Made by a program: the position numbers and the translations under genes. This document shows positions 47,228-57,329 of a stretch of DNA of 64,000 bases, piece after piece. Location of the stretch: the NCBI RefSeq assembly GCF_003286085.1, contig NW_020825294.1:2852001-2916000 (forward strand), read 5' to 3'. How positions within the stretch are numbered: position 1 is the stretch's first letter; each line of letters opens with the position of its first letter. The notes beneath the pieces are model-generated. The model was not told the origin of the DNA. It worked only from the letters and a program-made list of their open reading frames with translations, and did no database searches. Source of the DNA: Drosophila persimilis. Lineage: Eukaryota > Arthropoda > Insecta > Diptera > Drosophilidae.

Positions 47228-47800
47228 GGGGAGATTGTTCTCTTCGTTCTAGGCTTTTGCAAACAAAAAGTAAACACTTTTCTGGATCTATTAGAATACC
47301 GTTATTCCCTTGGGTGTATAGGGCATATCATAGTCGTATCGTTTCATTCATATTTCGACTTGTTGGACTTTCCGTCTGGCCTGAATCTGACCGCAAGCCA
47401 GAGCCGCCGCCGTCACCAGCAGCGCTACATCATTTGCGGTTAATTGTAATTAAAGTTCAACGGTATGCTCCAACGCACACATGCCCCAACGCATCAGCAC
47501 AGCACACCACACCACACCACACCACACCACCCTCTCTGCCCCACCGAATACACATCCACATCCTGTGTGCGAGACGACCCAGCAATCGGTGTTCATTATG
47601 TCATAAGTAAGGCAAACATTTTGATACGATTCGATACGCTTCAGACACCGTGCCAGAGACATATTCGAGTGTAGTATTCGAGTACACAGCATTTGCTCGA
47701 GTATATTGTCAGTGTCAGTACAAGCGAGTTATTTCGGCAAACAAAATTCTCCGAAACGTTAATTTAATACCAATTACCGCCCGCAACTATAACCGTAACT

Positions 47801-48133
47801 ATGCCGGAAACAAAAACCAATACGATCCCCAGTCCCAGTGATGGACGCGACAACGTCGAGGATGGAATGGCGGCCGCCAATCGACTGGTGGAAAGCCCCA
47901 CCCATCCGGCGACGCCAACCAACAGTCGCCGCCAGCCACGCAGCCGTCTGCCGCAGGGACGGCGAGAAGTCACCGACTTCACGGCCAGCCAGGAAGTGAA
48001 GCTAAAGGCCGGCAACATGCGCATGGCCAAGATCCAGATCAGTCTGGCCAATCTGCGCACCGAAATGGAGGAGACGAACAAGCAGCTGCGCAACCTCTGC
48101 AAAACCATCAAGGTCGACGTGGACGCCGAGTAG
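47801..48133 (+). CDS. small coiled-coil protein, 110 residues, unrecognised
   Basis: A single exon with strong codon bias toward G/C-ending codons, unlike its AT-rich surroundings, which argues for real coding. The N-terminal half (1-50) is Pro/Ser/Thr/Arg-rich and probably disordered. Residues 57-105 form a charged amphipathic helix (TASQEVKLKAGNMRMAKI... then LRTEMEETNKQLRNLCKTIK) with heptad-like spacing suited to a coiled coil. No signal peptide or membrane segment. A leader with a TCAGT-containing sequence (47709-47720) lies about 90 bp upstream of the ATG. It could be a small subunit of a coiled-coil complex, but I cannot name it. Confidence 0.8.
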   Translation: MPETKTNTIPSPSDGRDNVEDGMAAANRLVESPTHPATPTNSRRQPRSRLPQGRREVTDFTASQEVKLKAGNMRMAKIQISLANLRTEMEETNKQLRNLCKTIKVDVDAE

Positions 48134-48926
48134 GGTCATGCGAAGGGTCATCTTCTGTTAGCCAATGAAATTATCTGTTGAAAAGTAGTTAATGTTTGAG
48201 ATAGATGTTTGAAAAATTGGTTGCTGTATCCAAATTTGAAGTCCATGAAATATTAATGTATCTAATTCTTAAAAATAATACAACGGATTGGCAAGAATCT
48301 TTGAATGTCTACTTTTAAGTGTAAAATCTTGTAAATAGCGAACACTTTTGGTATTTTTAGTACTTTAAAGTTAAAATAAATCAGTAATTATTCTAAAGTT
48401 GCATCTATTAAAAGCATTAAATAGCGATTTGTAAGAATATAAATACACTACGCTCCATAGAGCCCCAATTGCACGTATCTGTGATAATAATTAAATGAGG
48501 ATAATGAGGATCTCGCACGAGCAGATCTATTGGTAGGTGTTTAAATAATACACAGTGCAATCAAATTAAACCTTATGAATTTTCTTTTCTCGAGACCAAT
48601 TTCAGCTTGTAGACCTCCTTGAGTAGCTCTTATTTATTTCTAAATTTTAATTCCACTGTTTCGTAAGTCGAAAACACTTCTAAAGGTAATTTTGGCATGG
48701 ATATTTTCCATAGAACTAACACTCCTTCACTTGCTATGAAAATAAAAGCTGGCAGCTATGAAACTAAAAATTGGTTGCCATGAAACTTTTAAAGCTGGAG
48801 GCTATGTAAATAAAAACACGGAAACTACGCAGAGAATCGTCTCAGCTCAATGTTTTTGTTGTTGTTACTGAGAGAGCAATTAGGAGGTATTTCTTGCTAG
48901 GAGAGCAATGGAAAGAATGAGAGCTT
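48134..48926. other. non-coding 3-prime flank
   Basis: No gene seen. AT-rich, with AATAAA-type sequences near 48373 that are too far to assign firmly to the gene ending at 48133. Confidence 0.5.
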
Positions 48927-49097
48927 GATGAAATTATACAAGGTGGTCCGCACCCGCAATGAGCTCTCTTTTCGGGTCGTATTTTGCACAGTACCACAGC
49001 CAACTTGGTTCCTCTCTCTCAAAGCGCACTCAGTACTGCTGAGAGTAAAATAAGACCCGAAAGAGAGCGATAGCGGACCACCTTGTATAATTTCATC
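48927..49097. mobile_element. 171-bp perfect-ended inverted-repeat element (MITE)
   Basis: The outer 25 bp at each end are exact inverses (48927-48951 and 49073-49097; left end GATGAAATTATACAAGGTGG). The next block is also inverted with few changes (GCTCTCTTTTCGGGTCGTAT against AATAAGACCCGAAAGAGAGC). The unique centre is only about 50 bp, so the whole sequence can fold into a long hairpin. Perfect ends suggest a young insertion. Confidence 0.85.
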
Positions 49098-49262
49098 ATG
49101 AATGAAAGTGTGTGCAGTGCCTGAGAGAAGAAAATCTCATAGATTGTAGTTCAAACACACAAAAAGAGTAGCCACCCTGTCCAGGGTGAAAGCTCTCTAA
49201 TTTACATACATAAAAAACAAGGAAAAACCATTTTTTAATATTACCTTTCTTTTGCTTTTCAG

Positions 49263-49357
49263 GCGGTGCTTTGGCAATCTTATTACCGAAAGAGCATCCA
49301 ACAAAAAGCATTCGTCTGCTGTTCCCAGAACCAACAAACAGAGAGAGAGAGAGACAG
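49263..49357 (+). other. possible internal exon of an unrecognised plus-strand transcript
   Basis: A pyrimidine-rich acceptor (CCTTTCTTTTGCTTTTCAG, ending at 49262) is followed by about 95 nt and a donor, GAGACAG|GTATGTGTACG. Two of the frames are open across it, and a GAGAGAGA run precedes the donor. With no partner exon identified it could equally be an untranslated exon or chance. Confidence 0.3.
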
Positions 49358-50340
49358 GTATGTGTACGAGTATATTGTATACAAAAGTTGCATTCATATG
49401 TTAATACCTATAAGTTCCTGCCTCATTCTGTGCCCATGTGCCCTCACCGCTCTCGTATTCTTACCTCCAAATTCCTTTCGAGCATGGGGGAGCTTTTGGG
49501 CGGAGAAGCCGGCGTGATGGCTTGATTTAAATTAAAAATTTATTGCATATTTTTTTGCGCCACCCCCCCACATTGTATATTGCTTCTGCATGTATGTCTG
49601 TGTGTGTAGGATGGAAAAAATATATTTCCATGTGTGTGTGTGTGTATAAATTAAATTTGTGTGCGCCGGCGAACGCGCCCAGGGCCAACAACCGGCAACA
49701 TGCATGAACATGCCATGAACTCAAATTTCCAACGTCAACGGGTTAAGGATGTGTCCTGGTCGGAGGGACAGGTATATGGTGGTAGCGAAGGGAAGGGACA
49801 GAGGCTAAGGAGCCCCGCGGTGGGTGCTCTGTCGAGTCAAGTCGAGTCGAGTAGAGTCGAGGGTCTGGCGGTCTGGCACTTCAGCAACCGTTTTGATTAC
49901 TCGCATGTTTTCGCGTGCAACTAAATTAGCGCACGTGTAATCAAGTTCTGTTCGTTGCAAAATACAAAAAACCCAGCGAAAAAATACGAAGAAAATTTAC
50001 ATTGAAGCTTGTATAAAGTCTTTCCTCTTTCTACCCATCCATTAGCCCCGCCCCTGCTCGTGCTGAAGGGATTCATATTTTTTGGGGTTTGTTGTCAACA
50101 GAATGTTCAAAGTAAAGTAATTCGTGAGCTCGTGTATTCCTTATTTTGTAAGCTAAAAATGGGGGAAAATTTTGCTGGTACAACACCATCAATCATATCA
50201 TAAAATATTAAACATAATGAGTGGGAAACTTTGTGTTACCTTATGCACCTCTTCATGGCACATAATACTCGTAGTTCCAGGCGCCGATTATCATAAATAG
50301 TGACGCTTACAATAGGTATCCACGGAGTGCCTTATACTCT
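49358..50340. other. non-coding stretch
   Basis: No supportable gene. GT runs (49599-49610, 49630-49645) and a GTCGA repeat (49833-49861) are present. Confidence 0.55.
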
Positions 50341-50344
50341 ATAA

Positions 50345-50560
50345 TTGGGAAGACATCTACCGGTAGAATCCGCTAGGAGGAGCCCGCTCTTACAGAGCAA
50401 AATCTCGCTCTCTCGCAAAGAACCCCTTTTTATATTGATATCTTACTCATATCGGCGCGAGCGAGTGAAGCGAGTGATCCGGGGGTTGGCGCACGACCAA
50501 AGCCAGTGTGCTGGCGGTTTTCCTCCTAGTCTTCCATATTCTTCCAACACACTCTTGCTA
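50345..50560. mobile_element. probable small inverted-repeat element
   Basis: GGAAGACATC...CCGCTAGGAGGA near the left end is matched inverted by CGGTTTTCCTCCTAGTCTTCC near the right end (50515-50537), about 200 bp apart. The GC-rich interior has GCGAGCGAGTGAAGCGAGTG. The match is imperfect, so boundaries are approximate. Confidence 0.5.
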
Positions 50561-50646
50561 TGTGTTCATGCTAGTTATTTTATTTAAATTATTTTATATG
50601 AAAATCCAGCAATATTGATCGTATATGTGATCTATATGATCTACAC

Positions 50647-51326
50647 TCATCGGCCCGATTTTCGACGAGTAACGCGACCATGTAGAATTAATTGAAACAC
50701 CTTCTTTTTGTGTAATTTGAGAGTGCAGTCCGATACGAAGTTGATTTCGGGCACATAGCTTGGGATCACCCTTGTATCGATTGTATAGTCCTTGATATAA
50801 AATGGTGTATTCTGGAACGATAATATCATGAAGGGTATATATTTGATGATAGTCCGAAATTCAGCGGCAAACCTTTTTAAAAGGACAATGAAAGGGGAAA
50901 TTGGAAGCACGTCGTAGCTCATCGGCAATCATTTTCATCAAATAATTCGAATATATTGATTCCAAAGCATCGCAATAATTAATTTCCAAGGTAGTATAGT
51001 TGGATACCGTTGAGCCACGCTTTATGCCGAATATATATGTTCCATTGATGCCATTCAGAGTGTTGGCCAAGGTGAATTCTACGGAGAATGAGCTTGAGAT
51101 TTGGGATGTTCGATCCAAACGACAGCTGACATTTTGCATTAGTCCAGGCATGTGATTGACGCACTCCATCTTGGTGAAGTAGGCATCCATCTAGTGATAC
51201 GAGAAAATGATTTTCAAACACTTGCAGACCTGATGTGTATCTGATATCCACCTTTGCCCGAACATTGCCTGTCAGGATTGTCCAAATAAACAGTGCAATC
51301 ACTCTTAGCCGGCAGCCAACTTTCAT
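50647..51326 (-). CDS. DUF1091 (DM8) secreted protein, cluster copy A
   Basis: Three exons on the minus strand: 51326-51252 (25-codon signal peptide ending in RAK), 51190-50873 and 50811-50647. Both introns are 61 bp and phase 0 (donors AAG|GTGGAT and AAG|GTTTGC; acceptors TCACTAG and CGTTCCAG). The 185-residue product has the family plan: FTKMEC after the signal peptide, NVSCRLDR, NGTYIFGIKRG, C-D-A-L-E-S, S-N-F-P-F-H-C-P-F-K-K, then Y-T-I-D-T-R-V-I-P-S-Y-V-P-E and a terminal LILHGRV. DUF1091/DM8 proteins are small secreted fly proteins of unknown molecular role, thought to be related to lipid-binding ML-type folds. It differs from its neighbours by splitting the signal peptide onto its own exon, and is the most diverged copy. 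Confidence 0.8.
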
Positions 51327-52062
51327 TTCAATGGATCCCTTAGACTGAACTGATACACATTCTCCCAAAATTATACCTCATGCCCAACCTTTTGTGATTC
51401 CAAGTTCTATAGCAAATTGACTTTTGATTTAGTTTTAAACGCCCAAAATTAAAAAAAAAAAATACATTTTAATTACTGTCTTCATTAGTTGATCCAGTGT
51501 TTGTTGCTCTACCTATTTTATGCCCATATTACATGGGGTTTCCAATGGAATGAATGAACTTATTCACAACTAAAACTGCTTGCTGTCATGGCAGATGGCG
51601 ACGTTTGTATTCGTTTTTACGAGTAAGCCCCCATAAGCCGTGTATCGCAATCCACGAAGAATCCCTGTGTCCCCAGGCTGATAAGAGCTGTGTACTTTAT
51701 TTTGTGGGTAAATTAATATATGATATCATGACCATAGCTGATAAAACATACATCTGCTGCACTCCTATTAGGTATTGTATGGACGATAAAAAAGATAGCT
51801 AGAACTGATGGTTATCTAAGATTTTTATGTGGGGTGTAAATCAGTATGTAATAAAACTTTACGGCCTGAAGAAACTTTTTAAGCAGTGGCTGGACTTTCA
51901 AGTGGACCAAGCGGAAAAAAGCCAAAGATTCCAGGCAGAAACTCAGACCACCTCCCGAGGAGCACTCCTGCATGACGCGCGATAAGAAAGAATGCAATTT
52001 AGATATCTGTAGACACTCACACATGCGGTTGATCAATTTTGAATTTATTTGTCGACGGTCTA

Positions 52063-52663
52063 TTACGTTCTTGGAATAAATCTTCCACGCGTTACGGTAC
52101 GCGCACCGATTCCGTCGTTGTGCAAGTACTCAACCACAGATCGGAATGAGCCAAACGGCACGAAAGTGGGAAATTCCTCTTCATCCACATACATTTTGTC
52201 CATCGTATAGTTAAAGTTCTGCAGGATGATGTGATTACTTCAATTATTTTCATCGAAAACATAGCCACCTACAGCTCACCGCTTTAAAGGGACAGCTCAG
52301 GTTCGAATGCTTTTTGAGACCCTTTGCGTACATGCTAAACAAGCGATTTCTGTGACGATCTCCGAGGAAGAGACAGGCGTCCACTTGAACATCGTATAGT
52401 CTCATTTTCTTACTATTCTCCTTCGCAAAATCCAATGTGGCATGGGCACCCACCGAGTCTACGGTACGCTTCAACACCATCTGAGAGTCAACGTAGCTCC
52501 GATTGTTGATCTGGGAGATTTGAAACTCGAACGTTTCGATAAAGTCTGGGTCACACGACGACACGATGATCTCATCGAGGACAAAGCGAAAATTACGCTC
52601 TGTCCGCACATCCTTTGACATGGAGAGTAGAAAGAACCAGCAGATCCAAAACACAGTGCCCAT
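52063..52663 (-). CDS. DUF1091 (DM8) secreted protein, cluster copy B
   Basis: Two exons, 52663-52280 and 52218-52063, with a 61-bp phase-0 intron (CCCTTTAAAGCG|GTGAGC; CCTGCAG|AACTTT). The 179-residue product starts with a signal peptide (MGTVFWICWFFLL), followed by N-N-R-S-Y-V-D-S (53-60), L-Y-D-V-Q-V-D-A-C-L-F-L-G, N-R-L-F-S-M-Y-A-K-G, S-N-L-S-C-P-F-K-A at the splice junction, and in exon 2 N-F-N-Y-T-M, E-E-F-P-T-F-V-P-F-G-S-F-R and G-A-R-T-V-T-R-G-R. The conserved cysteines (DAC, SCP) and N-terminal WICW are shared with copy D. The second exon is exactly 52 codons, as in D and E. Confidence 0.88.
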
Positions 52664-52949
52664 GGCTAAGGGTAGGAATGTACTCGTGAGGTGCTTGCTA
52701 TATATCTGTATTTATTTGCAAATTCAGGCGCCCATGAGATCATTATTCATATGGTCGTCTGGCGTCCATTTGAATAAATGCATGAATTAAAAAAGTCTGA
52801 AAATGTATTTAATATTAATTGAATATTTATTTTATTTTGTTTTTACAAAAAGCATTTGTGTATTATTATAAATGAGAGCAGACTGCAGAGTCAACAAAAT
52901 GGTTGGCTGGTTCCCCTGCCTCGCACGCTCTCCTCCCCCTAGCGGAGGT

Positions 52950-53365
52950 CATACACCCAGAGAAAAGAGTCCTGACATTTTAATATTCAATATTATTTTG
53001 TGAATTTAAAATCTGTCCATCAAAGGACAATATTTACATGTTCATATCAAACATACCTGAGAATATATTTATATGACAATATGTATTTGATTAGAAATAT
53101 ATTTAATATTTAAAATAATTATATTTCATATTTCAATTGAATATTTTCCCATTTATGTTAAATATATTTCCTACAAATTGAATACATTATGTTTTATTCT
53201 AAAATTTGTTATATTTTAGCTGAAAAAGGCTCCGTATTAAAAATACTATTTGATACACTTATGATTAAATCAAATAGAATTTTATTTAATTTCATTTTAT
53301 ATATTTAAAAACTGAATACATATTTAATTTTAATATATGTTTATTTTTTTTCTCTAAGTGTATGT
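52950..53365. mobile_element. AT-rich inverted-repeat element (about 415 bp)
   Basis: The left end CATACACCCAGAGAAAAGAG and the inverse of the right end (CATACACTTAGAGAAAA) match over about 17 bp. The interior is very AT-rich with many ATATTTAAT blocks and no ORF. A lone left-end-like block lies at 36299. It separates copy B from the decayed copy C. Confidence 0.65.
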
Positions 53366-53549
53366 ATGAATGTATTTTTCATTTGGAAGAAAAATGTATA
53401 TGAAGCTCAGGCATACTACTCTTCAATTGAATACAGAATTAACATAAATCATCAGAATATACAGGTACATAAAGAAACAAAATTTGGATCTATCCTAGTG
53501 TCGCGTCTCGTGTGCCGTGACAAGTGCACTCATTCCTTGATTGGTTTAT

Positions 53550-54020
53550 AGCTCGAAATGAGCCTTACGGTAAGAAAGACGGAAACTCCAGCTCATCAAA
53601 GAACATTTTGCTCAGCGTAGAAGTAAACTTCTGCAGAAGATGATGGTGTGATAATTAAATCTAAGATTCCAGCTTTTTAGCACTTACCGCTTCGATCGGA
53701 CAGCCTAGATTGGAGTGTTTCCTAATACCTTTTGCGTAAATGTTAAACAATCGAATCTCAGCTCCAGTTCCCAGGAATAAACAAGCCTCAAGTTGTATAT
53801 TATACTTGATACTTGACTTTCTGTTTGTTTGGCTTTCAAAGCTGTAGAGTATGACGTACAATCCACTCTTTGAGATTATGCGTGAATAACAAATGAGCGT
53901 CGACGAAGCTCCGATTATTCATTTGGGACAGTTGACACTCGAGTTTTTCACGCTGATCTCAACAAAAACAAAACCACAGTTTCGTTCCTCTATTCTGCCA
54001 ACAGATCCAACACTGATGTA
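53550..54020 (-). pseudogene. DUF1091 pseudogene, cluster copy C
   Basis: The remains of both exons are in the same order and spacing as B and D. Near 54010 is a W-I-C-W signal-peptide remnant, then L-S-Q-M-N-N-R-S-F-V-D-A (53950-53900), then a frame break with stops in the middle. Next come an intact stretch Q-L-E-A-C-L-F-L-G...L-F-N-I-Y-A-K-G-I-R-K-H-S-N-L-G-C-P-I-E-A (to about 53687), a preserved donor GCG|GTAAGTG, and exon 2 with F-D-E-L-E-F-P-S-F-L-P. An in-frame TAA at 53567-53565 replaces the residue before GSFR. The rest of exon 2 is lost. Disruptions include at least one frameshift, stops in exon 1 and one stop in exon 2, so it cannot encode a full product. Confidence 0.85.
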
Positions 54021-54402
54021 TTATACAGATTAAAGAGCTCATTGGAGTAAAAAATCATTTAAATATTTATATAATTAGTTGATTGGATGGCTCGATATTT
54101 GGGGGAATTACATTTGCATTTGTGCCATTTAGTAAAAACACTGGTCCCACATGGGTCGTAAATTGTTTGCCCGATATTCAAAGATGAAATGGGTAGGACA
54201 GGGGTATCTACAGGTAAGTGTTGAGGCCCGTGTGCCTTCAATCAGACTCTACCTAATGCAGATGGCTCTCGAAAACCATTATTTGTGGAGACAAGGTAAA
54301 ACTGGCGTACTTTTATAGTTGAATCCATTTTAAAGGTAAGAAATCCTTTTCCACAGATTGTATTTGGCATTTATTATGAAACTTTTCGTTCAGCATCGGA
54401 AC

Positions 54403-55003
54403 TCAAAGTCTGGGTACAATTTTTCCGCGGATTTTGATACGCGCACTCAATTTCTGTTTGGTTGAGTATTCGATCAGGGCCCGAAAGACGCCCAGCGGTA
54501 TGAAGGAGGGTAATTCCTGTTCATCGAAATAAAGTTGCTTAAACGTGTAGGTAAAGTTCTGCAGAAAGTGTTTGGAATAACAATGGAAATAGTTGTTTAA
54601 AATGTTGTTATCTGACACCACTCACCGCTTTAAAGGGGCAACTCAGGTTGGAATATTTTCTTAGGGCCTTGGCGAAGATGTTAAACAATCGATTCTTATG
54701 GGACATATCGAGGAAGAGACACGCATCCAATCGTACATCGTATAGCCTCATTTTTGTATTGCTGCTTTTCCAAAAATCCAGAGCGGTACGTGCAGACATA
54801 TCCTTAAAATTACGTTTGAATATTATTTGGGCATCTACGTAGCTCCGATTATTCCTCTGGGACAACTGAACCTCCAACTTTTCCATCAAGTCCGGATCTC
54901 GGTCCGACACGATGATGTCATCGAGAACTAGACGAAAGTTGCGGGGCTCTGTCCTCACGCCATTTATTATGAGAAACCAGCAGATCCAAAGCACAGCGAT
55001 CAT
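54403..55003 (-). CDS. DUF1091 (DM8) secreted protein, cluster copy D
   Basis: Two exons, 55003-54626 and 54558-54403, with a 67-bp phase-0 intron (AAAGCG|GTGAGT). I chose the ATG at 55003, which directly begins the signal peptide (MIAVLWICWFLIINGVRTE), over upstream in-frame codons. The 177-residue product carries N-N-R-S-Y-V-D-A, L-Y-D-V-R-L-D-A-C-L-F-L-D, N-R-L-F-N-I-F-A-K-A, S-N-L-S-C-P-F-K-A, then N-F-T-Y-T-F, E-Q-E-L-P-S-F-I-P-L-G-V-F-R and I-R-G-K-I-V-P. It is the closest relative of pseudogene C and copy B in the cluster by eye. Confidence 0.88.
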
Positions 55004-55304
55004 GGCTGATGTTAAGAACAGAATGCTAATTGTGTCCGCATTAACTCTCTCCTGTGATTTGCAATTGCAGGGCCACAAGATCGTTTGTTATTAGGAAATA
55101 ATCTACTGAAGAGCGTCCAATTGATTCAACAATTAGATACACTAGTATTTTCAAATAAATGTTTTTATAATTAGTCAATTTTCTGCTTCCAAATTTCGAT
55201 TGATTTATCAAAGAAATGGCAGGTATACATTTGTATACCCTTGCAGAGAGCTTATTTAAAAAGAGAGCTACTAAAAAATGTACGCTGCAGAAGATCTCTC
55301 ACTC

Positions 55305-55331
55305 TCTCTCTCTCAGTGTGGCTTAGCAGTA
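55305..55331 (-). repeat. copy of dispersed TGCTAAGCYACWCTG motif (reverse orientation)
   Basis: Plus-strand CTCTCTCTCAGTGTGGCTTA followed by GCAGTA, the exact inverse of the end of the intron insertion at 39971. It lies between copies D and E. Confidence 0.65.
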
Positions 55332-55485
55332 AATGGTAAACATGTCGCTGGCGGAGCGAGTGATATGCCTCAGAGAAATAAAAGAAATATATATTCTATA
55401 CTCTCGTTTTATAATCGGTTACATTTCGATTGCATAACATGAATGGTTTTTAGATTAAAATATACATTTATTTCCAATGTTGAAT

Positions 55486-56089
55486 CTAGTTCTTGGCCGT
55501 AAATTTCCCGGACGTAACGATGCGCGCACCCAATTGTTGCTGGGTAAAGTATTCGGTAATCGTACGGAATGTACCAACAGGAATAAACGATGGTAGATCC
55601 TGTGTCTCCAATTGCCAATTGGTAAACGTGTAGCTGTAGTTCTGTGATAAACAAATATTAATCCAATATGAATCGCACTTTTGAATGACGTTTACTCACC
55701 GCCTTGAAGGGACAAATGAGATTGGCTTTCGTATGCTTTTTAAAACTTTTAACGTAAATATTGAACAGCCGATTCTTGTGGGCAGTTCGCAGCAGGAGAC
55801 ATGCATCCAGTCGAACGTCGTAAATCTTCATTTTCTGATTGTTTGGCTTCCAAAAATCCATGGCAGTACGTACACTTATCTCGGAGACATTTCGCTTGAG
55901 CATAAACCCACCGTTCACGTAGCTCCGATTGTCGATGTGGAACAGCTCGCACTCGACCTTTTCAAACAAATCTGGCATCCAGTACTTTATGACGAATTCG
56001 TCAAAGTAGACTGACATTTCCCCAGAAATGACTGGCTTCATGAGGCTGATGACCGATGAGCTGATGATGATCCAAAACAAAGTGTTCAT
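55486..56089 (-). CDS. DUF1091 (DM8) secreted protein, cluster copy E
   Basis: Two exons, 56089-55700 and 55641-55486, with a 58-bp phase-0 intron (AAGGCG|GTGAGT; CACAG|AACTAC). The 181-residue product starts with a signal peptide (MNTLFWIIISSSVISLM), followed by E-C-E-L-F-H-I-D-N-R-S-Y-V-N, I-Y-D-V-R-L-D-A-C-L-L-L, N-R-L-F-N-I-Y-V-K-S, A-N-L-I-C-P-F-K-A, then N-Y-S-Y-T-F, Q-D-L-P-S-F-I-P-V-G-T-F-R and G-A-R-I-V-T-S-G-K. It contains three residues not present in B or D just before the ICPFKA motif. All family landmarks are intact. Confidence 0.88.
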
Positions 56090-57329
56090 GGCTAACGCTT
56101 ATGCTGTAATGCTCGTTAAAGCCAACAAAGTCATCTGAAAAACGTATTATTTTTATAATTATTTATTTATTCTATTAGTCGATAGATAGTTATTTATATA
56201 GAATGATTAGATGATTGGAATTATCCAAGCGGAATGATATATAGGGACAATGTTGGTTCTGAGACAGATGTATCAGAATATTGGAGGCAGATAAATATAA
56301 AATTAAACAAAAGTAGGTCATTCGGTGGAAATATAAACACAACTAACAGTCTTGGTAACTCTCGTTCTCTCCATGATTTCCCCAAATGCAAGCCGTACCC
56401 CCGAAACGAACTGTATCTGGAAGCGAGGCGTGGCCTGAGCTATAAAACTCCCAAAATTTATGTATAATAGAGAGAAAATGGAAACAGCTAGTGCCCCAGC
56501 TAAGAATTTCCAATGCTGCCCAGCCAAGCTGTAAATTTTCACATTACTTAAGCGCTTTTTTCAATTTCGTATTAAAAAGTTTTCGCCTTTTTTCATTCTT
56601 TTGTCTTTGGTCCACACAGAGAACAGACAACAGACGCCAAAAGGAAATTCCGAATTCGTTTTATCAAAGATTTCAACAGAACGCATTGCATTTTGTGATT
56701 CGGAAAATAAATAAGGAAAGAAGGCCTAATTTATAAGACCAAACTATTAGAGAAAAACCTGCATTCAAAATGTATATAATTCTCAATATATCTTAATCAA
56801 AAGCATTGCGCGGCGTGTTTCTAAGTTCCTGATACCGTCGATAAAGCTATTGATTTTGCATCTCTCCAGAAAGTCGGTTGAGACTCGCTCTATGTCTGTC
56901 TATTTATGGCCTTATCATTATTTAAGTAAATGCAAGAGGCCTTCCCTCTGGGATCCACTATGTCTCCTGGCCCTGCAAATGATCTGGCAGTTCAACCCAG
57001 TTCCCAGAGGAACTCTCCTCCACCGCCTCCACCTCCAGAGAAGATCATCCTTCTCCCCAGTCCAATGTGCGTACCTTGATGACAAATTGCATCCTCTGCT
57101 AGCAACTGACTACCCAACTTATTAGATTGATGAAAGGCTCAAGTCTTCTTATAATCAATGTACATATGTGTAGAGCTCAGTTAGTAGTCTTTGGTAGTAT
57201 TTCAAACTCGAGATTTAAGCGATCATCTCACTTGGTTTTTTTCCAGTTTATTGAGTTGACAGCAATGAGCAAACAGGCATGCCAGCAAACTGTTGGGGCT
57301 AGGACTGGTAATAATTCTATACAGTGACA
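56090..57329. other. non-coding spacer in the DUF1091 cluster
   Basis: About 1.2 kb between copies E and F with no recognisable gene or additional DUF1091 remnant. AT-rich at 56140-56220. ORFs at 56234-57327 are short and domain-free. Confidence 0.55.

Larger units (their letters stand above)
44891..47800. other. non-coding stretch
   Basis: No firm gene. A strong plus-strand donor (GGCAAAAG|GTAAGTGAAA) at 45257 follows an open frame (45040-45279) without a recognisable domain; it could end an unrecognised exon. A CAACAACAA/CAGCAA run (46278-46325), ACACC repeats (47500-47528) and two dispersed TGCTAAG-type motif copies are also present. Confidence 0.45.

Noticed and set aside
47801..48133. 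Naming the small coiled-coil protein as a known complex subunit
   Set aside because: Coiled-coil character alone does not identify it; no diagnostic motif was recognised.
51841..52030. Possible minus-strand exon (KLHSFLSRVMQECSSGGG...) just downstream of DUF1091 copy B
   Set aside because: It has an acceptor-like CTACAG and an open frame, but no partner exon, no DUF1091 motif and the opposite strand is also open.
56318..56542. Minus-strand 74-codon ORF with a hydrophobic N-terminus between DUF1091 copies E and F
   Set aside because: It has no DUF1091 motifs (no NRSY, CPFKA or P..xP turn) and no splice sites; not a further array member.
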